Assembly: GCA_002408205.1 (NCBI GenBank)
Contig: DHQY01000014.1
Span: 341,073 to 405,072, forward strand
Direction: 5' to 3'
Length of the DNA: 64,000 nt
DNA from: Bacteroidales bacterium UBA5326
GTDB taxonomy: Bacteria > Bacteroidota > Bacteroidia > Bacteroidales > UBA932
In this document: piece after piece, positions 17,060-24,010 of the stretch
Layout of the letters: the number at the start of each line of letters is the position of its first letter
How positions within the stretch are numbered: position 1 is the first letter of the stretch
The notes under the pieces: model-generated
The model's input: only the letters and a program-made list of their open reading frames with translations
Databases searched by the model: none
Told to the model about the DNA's origin: nothing
Position numbers and translations under genes: made by a program

Positions 17060-18491
17060 GTTTCCTTTCCAGGTACGGCTTTTTTTGTACCTGATGCTCC
17101 TCTTTGGGCTTTTTCTGCTTTCTTTTCTCGCCTTCCAGCAACACAGGGAAAAGACGTTCAAGGCTGAAAAGGTGAATGCCCGGTTACAGATCTTTAACAC
17201 ACAATTGAATCCATTTATTTCGAATCCGTCAGCCATAGATTCATTGGTTCTGATGAAAAAAGAATCATTGGGCGGCGATCTGAGGATTACAATAATGGAT
17301 ACTTTGGGAAATGTTCTCTATGATTCTGAGAAGACCCGGCCCCTGAATTCCTTCTCCAATCACTTGGACAGACCGGAAGTTAAGCAGGCCATGGCATCCG
17401 GAACCGGCTTTACTACCCGCCGCCTCTCTGAAACCACGGATATTGAATATTTTTATTCCGCCACACGTTATGGAAATATTATTATTCGTTCTGCCATTCC
17501 CTACTCCGTTTCACTCAGGGAAACCCTCAGGGCCGACCGTCTGTTCCTTCTGGTCATGACAGGCATATCTCTTTTGGTAAGCGCGCTGGCGCTCATTCTG
17601 ACAAGACGCCTGGGGAATAATATTAACCGCCTGAGAAAATTTGCCCTTTTGGCAGACAAGGGAGAACCGATTGAAGATATTGGATCCTTCCCAAAAGACG
17701 AACTTGGAGAGATTTCCAATCATATCATCAGGCTATACTCGCGTTTAAGACAAACCAAAGAGGCGCTGGAAAGCGAACACAGTATGGTTTTGCATCAGAA
17801 ACAGGAACAGACGCGTCTGAAAAAACAACTCACTCAGAATATCAATCATGAATTGAAAACGCCCGTAAGCAGTATTCAGGGTTATCTGGAAACACTTGTG
17901 AACAATCCGGGAATCCCCGAAACCAGACGCAAGGCATTTATAGAAAGCAGTTATAAACAGTCTAACCGCCTGGTACAGCTTCTGAACGATATTTCAACTA
18001 TAACCCGTATGGATGAAGCCAGTGAGATCATTGAAAAATCAGAGATCAATCTGAGCGATATTATCAGAGATGTATTTGCAGACCTGGCAGGGGCATTACA
18101 GGAGAAAAAAATAAAAGCGGTAATTGATATTCCACAGTCTCTGATTATGAATGGAAATCACAGTTTGTTGCACTCTGTATTCCGTAATCTGACAGACAAT
18201 GCCATAGCTTATTCCGGTTGTGACACTCTGTTTGTTTCGCTCAAAGAATCGGATGAAGATCATTTTCAATTTGTATACGCAGACAACGGAATAGGCATAG
18301 AGGAGGAACATTTGCCCCGGATTTTTGAACGTTTTTACCGGGTCGATACCGGAAGAAGTCGTTTATTGGGGGGAACCGGTCTGGGACTTTCCATTGTCAA
18401 AAACGCCATCGTTCTGCACGGAGGGACCATTACAGCCGGAAAAAGGGAAGGAGGTGGTATTGAATTTTGTTTTTCCCTGAAAAGAAAATAA
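17037..18491 (+). CDS. PhoR-like sensor histidine kinase
   Basis: From ATG 17037 (484 residues, overlapping the regulator gene by 23 bp): transmembrane helix at about 14-34, a periplasmic sensor of about 130 residues, a second helix near 170-190, HAMP-like linker, HisKA with the phosphorylated His in NHELKTPVSSIQGYL, and the ATPase domain with N box (RNLTDNAIAYS), G1 (DNGIGIEEE), F (FERFYRV) and G2 (GGTGLGLSIV). It should phosphorylate the adjacent regulator. The extracytoplasmic region resembles that of PhoR-type kinases with a PAS-like sensor; the signal itself cannot be read from sequence. A strong terminator follows. Confidence 0.9.
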   Translation: MDTGLKYKFPFQVRLFLYLMLLFGLFLLSFLAFQQHREKTFKAEKVNARLQIFNTQLNPFISNPSAIDSLVLMKKESLGGDLRITIMDTLGNVLYDSEKTRPLNSFSNHLDRPEVKQAMASGTGFTTRRLSETTDIEYFYSATRYGNIIIRSAIPYSVSLRETLRADRLFLLVMTGISLLVSALALILTRRLGNNINRLRKFALLADKGEPIEDIGSFPKDELGEISNHIIRLYSRLRQTKEALESEHSMVLHQKQEQTRLKKQLTQNINHELKTPVSSIQGYLETLVNNPGIPETRRKAFIESSYKQSNRLVQLLNDISTITRMDEASEIIEKSEINLSDIIRDVFADLAGALQEKKIKAVIDIPQSLIMNGNHSLLHSVFRNLTDNAIAYSGCDTLFVSLKESDEDHFQFVYADNGIGIEEEHLPRIFERFYRVDTGRSRLLGGTGLGLSIVKNAIVLHGGTITAGKREGGGIEFCFSLKRK

Positions 18492-18492
18492 A

Positions 18493-18518
18493 AAAGCATA
18501 CCGTAAAGTATGCTTTTC
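18493..18518. terminator. Bidirectional intrinsic terminator
   Basis: Perfect 10-bp stem AAAAGCATAC / GTATGCTTTT with loop CGTAAA, starting just after the kinase stop codon and facing the convergent ferredoxin gene. Confidence 0.85.
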
Positions 18519-18541
18519 CAGATCAAAATCAGATCTTCAGA

Positions 18542-18709
18542 TTATTCAGCTTCAATAGCTCCTGTAGGGCATGCTGCAGCACAGGCACCACAGTCAATGC
18601 ATTCATCGGGGTTAATAACATAAATGTCACCGGCAGAAATTGCTCCCACGGGACATTCATCAATACAGGTACCGCATGCTACGCAGCTGTCAGTAATTTT
18701 GTGTGCCAT
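18542..18709 (-). CDS. 2[4Fe-4S] ferredoxin, 55 residues
   Basis: A short gene with ATG at 18709 and TAA at 18542-18544. It encodes two clostridial-type clusters: CVACGTCIDECPVGAI and CIDCGACAAACPTGAI, each with CxxCxxCxxxCP. Such ferredoxins are low-potential cytoplasmic electron carriers for pyruvate:ferredoxin oxidoreductase and bifurcating hydrogenases, so it is a reasonable partner of the hydrogenase encoded 20 kb away (inference). It is a single-gene unit, convergent with the kinase gene and divergent from the DUF1573 gene. Confidence 0.95.
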   Translation of the reverse strand: MAHKITDSCVACGTCIDECPVGAISAGDIYVINPDECIDCGACAAACPTGAIEAE

Positions 18710-18739
18710 GATTCATCAAATATTTAGTAAATCCGGCGG

Positions 18740-18747
18740 CAAATATA
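18740..18747 (-). promoter_or_regulatory. -7 element for the ferredoxin gene
   Basis: TATATTTG on the minus strand, 30 nt upstream of the ferredoxin ATG; the -33 region is not clear. Confidence 0.45.
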
Positions 18748-18763
18748 TGAATTAAATTCTTAC

Positions 18764-18771
18764 TACCTTTG
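18764..18771 (+). promoter_or_regulatory. -7 element for the DUF1573-meaB-exporter operon
   Basis: TACCTTTG on the plus strand, 17 nt upstream of the GTG at 18789. It lies next to the divergent ferredoxin -7. Confidence 0.45.
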
Positions 18772-18788
18772 TACTCCTACAAACTTTT

Positions 18789-19868
18789 GTGAAAATGACA
18801 CTTCCATTACTTATTGCAGTATCCTTGCTTTTCCACGGTTCACCGGCATTTCAGGAAAACACATCCGTCAGGTTCGATAAGACCGTTCATGATTTTGGAG
18901 ATTTTGGCATAAACGACGGCTCACGTTCGCATACATTCACTTTAACCAATAATTCAGATAAGCCCATAGTGATCCAAACCGTTATTTCTTCGTGCGGATG
19001 TACGGTACCGGAGTGGACAAAAGAGCCCATTCCTCCCGGAAAACAGGGAACCGTTACTGCCACGTTTCTGAATAATCAGGGTCCATACCCTTTTGATAAA
19101 CTGCTGTCGGTCTATATTACCGGATATACAAACCCTTTTACGCTGCATATCCGGGGGGTTGTCCATCAAAAAGCTTTTTCCATTGAAGATACACATCCGG
19201 TATTAATGGAAACCCTGCGCCTGCGGAAAAGCGAACTGGAACTGGGACAGATTAAGCAGGGTACAGAAAAAACAGATTCCGTAGAAGTTGTTAATACCGG
19301 TAAACAACCGCTCCTGCTGAAATTCAAAACACATGACGGGAATGTGAAAGTGTATGCGAATCCGGGGAAACTCAATCCGGGAGAAAAAGGATATATTGTC
19401 TATACCATAGACACACGCGTAAAAGAAGAATGGGGCAATGTTATCTATCCTGTTCAGGTCGTGATTAACGATAAGGTCAACCCGGTACATTCTCTTACAG
19501 TAAAGGGGTCCATTAAGATCAACACCTCATCTATGACTCGTGAACAAAAAGAGAAAGGACCCATTCCACAGCTGGACAAAAGCGCTTATGAATTTTCTGA
19601 AAAAAAAATCGGGTCTTCTATTGAAACACGATTTTCCATGACCAATAAGGGAAAGGCACCTCTTATCATTTTTAAGGCCGACTTCAGTCATCCCGGAATA
19701 AAGGCAGAGTTTCCCACAACGGTAAACCCGGGAGAGACCGTATCAGTTTTGGTCTCCATCCCTAAAACTGATACTCCCGGGGAAGTGATCTATACCGTAA
19801 GTCTGACAACCAATGCGCCATCCAGACCGACTATTAACCTGCTGATATACGGCAAAATCATTAAATAA
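18789..19868 (+). CDS. DUF1573 exported protein with repeated Ig-like domains
   Basis: A 359-residue protein with a signal peptide (cleavage likely after PAFQ). Three Ig-like segments follow: FDKTVHDFGDFGINDGS to about residue 125, a second around 145-245 (LELGQIKQGTEKTDSVEVVNTG) and a third around 258-359 (YEFSEKKIGSSIETRFSMTNKG). The CGC in SSCGCTVPEW is the DUF1573 hallmark. The family is abundant in Bacteroidota; its function is unknown, with a surface or periplasmic structural role likely. I prefer GTG 18789 over ATG 18795 because it gives the signal peptide a lysine. It is followed by meaB after 7 bp. Confidence 0.85.
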   Translation: MKMTLPLLIAVSLLFHGSPAFQENTSVRFDKTVHDFGDFGINDGSRSHTFTLTNNSDKPIVIQTVISSCGCTVPEWTKEPIPPGKQGTVTATFLNNQGPYPFDKLLSVYITGYTNPFTLHIRGVVHQKAFSIEDTHPVLMETLRLRKSELELGQIKQGTEKTDSVEVVNTGKQPLLLKFKTHDGNVKVYANPGKLNPGEKGYIVYTIDTRVKEEWGNVIYPVQVVINDKVNPVHSLTVKGSIKINTSSMTREQKEKGPIPQLDKSAYEFSEKKIGSSIETRFSMTNKGKAPLIIFKADFSHPGIKAEFPTTVNPGETVSVLVSIPKTDTPGEVIYTVSLTTNAPSRPTINLLIYGKIIK

Positions 19869-19875
19869 TCCGGCT

Positions 19876-20937
19876 ATGGACTCTGCTTTGACCGTTAACG
19901 ACGGTATACCCCAGCCTCCCATAATAAATCCCAATGCCAGTAAGCTCCTGAAGAAAAGACCTGCCAGGCAACTGACTACAGGAGATTATCTGAAAGGTAT
20001 TAAGGCAGGACATATTCCTACCCTGGCTCAGGCTATTACTCTTACTGAAAGCACACTCGTTGAGGACAGGGAAAAAGCGCGGGAGCTCATTACGGCCTGC
20101 CATCCCTTATCCGGGAACTCCATACGGATAGGTATTACCGGAGTACCGGGCGTGGGAAAGAGTACCTTTATTGAAGCGTTCGGAAAATACATCATAAGGC
20201 TCGGGCACAGGCTGGCGGTTTTAGCTATTGATCCGAGCAGTGAACGCAGTAAAGGAAGCATACTGGGAGATAAGACACGTATGGAAAGCCTTGCCAACAA
20301 TGAGAACGCTTTTATCAGGCCTTCTCCCAGCGGAGGTTCACTGGGAGGTGTCGCCCGGAAAACCCGCGAAGCGGTAATTCTTTGTGAAGCAGCCGGCTTT
20401 GATGTGATTTTTATTGAAACCGTTGGCGTTGGTCAGTCCGAGATCGCGGTCCATTCCATGACCGACTTTTTTCTGTTGCTTATGCTTTCCGGCGCCGGAG
20501 ACGGGCTGCAGGGCATTAAACGGGGGATCATGGAGATGTCAGACCTTCTGGTGATCAACAAGGCAGATGGTAGTAACATAGAAAAAGCGACCAAGGCTCG
20601 CATCCTGTACCAGAGCGCACTTCATCTTTTTCCTCCCTCCCCTTCCGGCTGGACACCGGCTGCCCTTACAGCCTCGGCCATTGAAGAAACCGGCCTGGAA
20701 GAAATACTCGATGCTATTTTCCGCTATATGGACCTGACAAAATCCAACGGATACTTTTTCAGAAAAAGAAAAGAACAAGCCGTTTACTGGATGAAGGAAA
20801 GTATAGATGAAAGCCTGCTTTCCCGCTTTTACAATAATCCCAACGTTACAGAAGCACTTACCATTATTGAGAAACAGGTAGCTACCGGGGAAACGGATCC
20901 TTTCGAAGCCGCCGGCAGGATACTTAACATCATATAA
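19876..20937 (+). CDS. meaB: Methylmalonyl-CoA mutase-associated GTPase MeaB
   Basis: This 353-residue G3E-family GTPase loads and protects the adenosylcobalamin cofactor of methylmalonyl-CoA mutase. Motifs are the P-loop GVPGVGKSTFIE, the switch segment IDPSSERSKGSILGDKTRM, FIETVGVGQSE and the base-specificity VINKAD. Length is normal. The mutase subunits are not in the window. In many Bacteroidales, succinate is turned into propionate by this pathway, so the mutase is expected elsewhere. It sits between a DUF1573 gene and a 10-TM exporter gene, with 7- and 6-bp gaps. Confidence 0.95.
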   Translation: MDSALTVNDGIPQPPIINPNASKLLKKRPARQLTTGDYLKGIKAGHIPTLAQAITLTESTLVEDREKARELITACHPLSGNSIRIGITGVPGVGKSTFIEAFGKYIIRLGHRLAVLAIDPSSERSKGSILGDKTRMESLANNENAFIRPSPSGGSLGGVARKTREAVILCEAAGFDVIFIETVGVGQSEIAVHSMTDFFLLLMLSGAGDGLQGIKRGIMEMSDLLVINKADGSNIEKATKARILYQSALHLFPPSPSGWTPAALTASAIEETGLEEILDAIFRYMDLTKSNGYFFRKRKEQAVYWMKESIDESLLSRFYNNPNVTEALTIIEKQVATGETDPFEAAGRILNII

Positions 20938-20943
20938 ACTGTT

Positions 20944-22026
20944 ATGCACTTAATTGAAGTCATCAAGAACAGCGTCCTCATTACCGGCCTGGTTATGGTG
21001 ATGATGATCTTTCTTGAGTACATAAATATTATTAGCAAGGGACATTCTCTGGAAAAACTCAGGGACCGGCCGTTCCTGCAAATTCTGATCTCTGCACTGC
21101 TAGGCCTTATTCCGGGATGTGGCGGCGGATTTATTGTAGTCAGTCTCTATGCCCATAATATGGTGTCTTTCGGGGCATTGCTGGCAATGATGATCGCCAC
21201 CGTGGGAGACGAGGCATTTGTCATGCTGGCGATGATCCCCGGTACGTCACTTTATTTATTTATGGGATTATTGATACTGGCCATCGTGTCGGGCTGGATT
21301 ACAGATAAAGTGATCCGCCGGGTCCCGCGGCCTTTCGGTCCGGACCATTTTTCCATACATTCAGAGGAATTCAACGCACATGGACATATCCGTGTATGGG
21401 AAGGGATCGGGAAGAATTTTAACCCTCCCGGCAGGCACCGAATAGTTCTGCTCCTTGGTCTGGCACTCTTTTTTGTTTGTATAGTTTTCGGGTTTCTTTC
21501 GCACGAACATATCCAGGTATCGGGACACGAACATGAACACGCCGCAGAGAGTATGTTCTCAGAAAAATGGATGAACATGATCTTTGCAGGCTTTTCCCTT
21601 GTAACGCTCGTTTTTACTTTGTTCTCATCGGATCACTTTATTGAAGAACACATCTGGAACCATATAGTCAAACACCATTTCATCAAAATATTTCTCTGGA
21701 CTCTTGGCGCGTTGCTGGTCCTGGAAGTGGCCCTGCACTATGTAGACCTCCAGAGTTGGATGTACGACCGTTTTTGGCTTATGCTTCTTGTGGCGGTAAT
21801 TGTAGGGCTGATTCCCGAATCGGGACCTCATATTCTTTTCATTTCGTTATACGCGACGGGGACCATTCCCCTGAGTATTTTGTTGGCAAACAGTATTGTA
21901 CAGGAAGGTCACGCGGGACTGCCTCTGCTGGCAGAAACAAAAAAGGGCTTTGTTATTGCCAAAGCCCTTAAAGTAGTAATTGCCGTTATAACGGCCTACT
22001 GTATACAATTTATTTATTCATTGTAA
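20944..22026 (+). CDS. Putative 10-TM heavy-metal exporter (ArsP_2 family)
   Basis: A 360-residue polytopic membrane protein with two related halves, each with a GLIPxxGxxxxxxSLYA-type signature: GLIPGCGGGFIVVSLYAHN (about residues 56-74) and GLIPESGPHILFISLYATG (about 289-307). A His-rich stretch (HEHIQVSGHEHEHA) lies in the central loop and may bind metal. These features fit the ArsP_2 family, annotated as putative manganese or heavy-metal exporters; the substrate is unproven. The 3' end overlaps the convergent rho gene by 17 bp and contains the rho terminator hairpin. Confidence 0.8.
   Translation: MHLIEVIKNSVLITGLVMVMMIFLEYINIISKGHSLEKLRDRPFLQILISALLGLIPGCGGGFIVVSLYAHNMVSFGALLAMMIATVGDEAFVMLAMIPGTSLYLFMGLLILAIVSGWITDKVIRRVPRPFGPDHFSIHSEEFNAHGHIRVWEGIGKNFNPPGRHRIVLLLGLALFFVCIVFGFLSHEHIQVSGHEHEHAAESMFSEKWMNMIFAGFSLVTLVFTLFSSDHFIEEHIWNHIVKHHFIKIFLWTLGALLVLEVALHYVDLQSWMYDRFWLMLLVAVIVGLIPESGPHILFISLYATGTIPLSILLANSIVQEGHAGLPLLAETKKGFVIAKALKVVIAVITAYCIQFIYSL
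21941..21969 (-). terminator. Intrinsic terminator of rho, inside the exporter gene
   Basis: On the minus strand a perfect 10-bp stem AAGGGCTTTG / CAAAGCCCTT (loop GCAATAA) is followed by a T run (TTTTGTTT). It starts 41 nt past the rho stop codon and lies wholly within the last codons of the convergent exporter gene. Confidence 0.75.
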
Positions 22027-23944
22027 TCAGAAATTCATCGTTGTCCTGGGTACGCAACAGGCGGTCTTTCATAAATTCCATTGCCTCGACGGAATTCATG
22101 TCGGCCAGGTAATTGCGGAGGATCCAGATACGGTTGAGTTTGTCTTTTTCCATAAGCAGATCGTCGCGGCGTGTAGAACTGAGGGTAACATCCACAGCGG
22201 GAAACATGCGCTTATTGGACAGGCGCCGATCGAGCTGTAACTCCAGGTTGCCCGTTCCCTTGAATTCTTCAAAGATAACTTCATCCATTTTTGATCCCGT
22301 ATCAATTAGGGCTGTGGCAAGGATAGTAAGCGATCCGCCGTTCTCAATGTTCCTGGCCGCACCAAAGAAACGTTTGGGTTTCTGAAGGGCATTGGCATCC
22401 ACTCCGCCGCTAAGCACTTTACCGCTGGCCGGCTGCACGGTATTGTAGGCACGTGCAAGACGGGTAATACTATCGAGCAGGATCACAACATCGTGACCGC
22501 ATTCAACCAGACGTTTAGCTTTCTCCAGAACAATGCCTGCGACCTTAACGTGACGTTCCGCCGATTCATCGAAAGTAGAAGCAATCACCTCGGCTTTAAC
22601 ATTCCTGGCCATGTCCGTAACCTCTTCCGGCCGTTCGTCAATAAGGAGAACTATCATGTAAACTTCCGGATGGTTGTCTGCAATGGCATTGGCAATAGAC
22701 TGAAGTAACACGGTTTTGCCGGTCTTGGGCTGCGCTACAATAAGACCGCGCTGACCTTTACCTATGGGTGTAAACAAATCTACGATCCTGTTAGATAAAG
22801 TATTATGCCCGTTAGATGTAATATCAAATTTTTTGTCAGGGAAAAGAGGAGTGAGAAAATCAAAAGGAATCCTGTCCCGTATGAACTCCGGATCACGTCC
22901 GTTAATCTGAAGTATCTTTACCAGCGGAAAGAATTTTTCATTCTCCCGGGGGGGACGTATTTCGCCGCATACGGTATCGCCAGTCTTCAGACCATACAGT
23001 TTGATTTGTTGCTGTGAGAGGTATATGTCGTCCGGAGAGTTCAGGTAGTTGTAGTCAGAAGAACGAAGGAAGCCATACCCGTCGGGCATCATCTCCAATA
23101 CACCAATAGCCTTAACAACTCCTTCATATTCTGGCTGTTTAACAGGCGCTTTATGTTCCTGGGCCTGATGCTTCTGATGCGGAGCGGCATCGGGCGCAGT
23201 TTCCTGAGATTTTTCCTGAGATTTCTCGGACATTTTGTTCTGTGAGCCGATTGTACGTTTGCGTTTCCCGGTAACAGGAGCTTCAGGTGCAGGAAATAGT
23301 TCGACTGATTTATCTGCTGTTTCAACGGCCCCGGTCTGTTTTTCTTCTGCCAATTCAGCTTTACCCGGAACTTTACTTTCCTGAATAACCATCACAGGAA
23401 TCTTTGGTTCCCTAAGGTCCTGGGCTTCACGAACCTTTTCTGCGCTCTCTTTTTCGTCTTTCCTGGGTCTGCCCCTGCGGGATTTCTGAATTTTTTTCTC
23501 CTGCTTATCCTGAACGACAGTAATTACCTTTGCAGCTTGCTGTGGCTGTGGTATTAGAGTAGACTGTTCTGGTTGTTTGGGTTGCAAAGGCTGTGGAGAT
23601 TGAGAAGGCAGCTGTTGAGGGGGCTGCGGAGAAGATTTGTGAGGCTGAGGAGATTGCTGGGGTTGAGGGACTCTGGGAGGCTGAGGAGGTTGCTGGGGCT
23701 TTTGGCCCGTCTCCTGGCCGGATGTACCCTGGGGTTTCCGTCCACGTTTTTTCTGTTGCTTATTCTGACCAGCCTGATTAGATGATGAACGGGCGGCGGA
23801 GGTCCCCTTTTCAGCCTGGACGTCTAGTATCTGATAAATCAGGTCGGTTTTTGCAAAAGTTTCAATTTCTTTAATTTCCAGCGATTGAGCAATCTTATGG
23901 AGGTCTTCCATTGATTTGCTGCTAAGCTCAATAATATCGTACAT
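22010..23944 (-). CDS. rho: Transcription termination factor Rho with long disordered N-terminal insertion
   Basis: A hexameric RNA-dependent ATPase that ends transcription. Residues 1-45 form the Rho N-terminal helical domain. Then about 230 low-complexity residues follow: basic RGRKP-type motifs, a Gln/Pro tract (about 80-140) and a charged stretch with RRGRPRK. The RNA-binding domain begins near 282 (GVLEMMPDGYGFLRS), then Walker A (AQPKTGKTVLL) and Walker B (VVILLDSITRLARAYN). At 644 residues it is over 200 longer than E. coli Rho. In Bacteroides thetaiotaomicron an analogous disordered region is reported to drive phase separation. The -7 element at 23995 suggests its own promoter. Confidence 0.97.
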   Translation of the reverse strand: MYDIIELSSKSMEDLHKIAQSLEIKEIETFAKTDLIYQILDVQAEKGTSAARSSSNQAGQNKQQKKRGRKPQGTSGQETGQKPQQPPQPPRVPQPQQSPQPHKSSPQPPQQLPSQSPQPLQPKQPEQSTLIPQPQQAAKVITVVQDKQEKKIQKSRRGRPRKDEKESAEKVREAQDLREPKIPVMVIQESKVPGKAELAEEKQTGAVETADKSVELFPAPEAPVTGKRKRTIGSQNKMSEKSQEKSQETAPDAAPHQKHQAQEHKAPVKQPEYEGVVKAIGVLEMMPDGYGFLRSSDYNYLNSPDDIYLSQQQIKLYGLKTGDTVCGEIRPPRENEKFFPLVKILQINGRDPEFIRDRIPFDFLTPLFPDKKFDITSNGHNTLSNRIVDLFTPIGKGQRGLIVAQPKTGKTVLLQSIANAIADNHPEVYMIVLLIDERPEEVTDMARNVKAEVIASTFDESAERHVKVAGIVLEKAKRLVECGHDVVILLDSITRLARAYNTVQPASGKVLSGGVDANALQKPKRFFGAARNIENGGSLTILATALIDTGSKMDEVIFEEFKGTGNLELQLDRRLSNKRMFPAVDVTLSSTRRDDLLMEKDKLNRIWILRNYLADMNSVEAMEFMKDRLLRTQDNDEFLITMNK

Positions 23945-23994
23945 GTAAATATGTTAAAAAGGGTTAAGGGCTACGTAATGAAGCAAAGATGTGG

Positions 23995-24002
23995 CAAATA
24001 TA
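23995..24002 (-). promoter_or_regulatory. -7 element for rho
   Basis: TATATTTG on the minus strand, 51 nt upstream of the rho ATG, in the 66-bp gap after lptD. Confidence 0.4.
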
Positions 24003-24010
24003 TAAAAAAT

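Noticed and set aside
23573..23785. Leu/Arg-rich frame opposite the Rho low-complexity segment, and the repeats there as a CRISPR-like array
   Set aside because: The repetitive DNA reflects the Gln/Pro codons of Rho; no regular repeat-spacer pattern exists.
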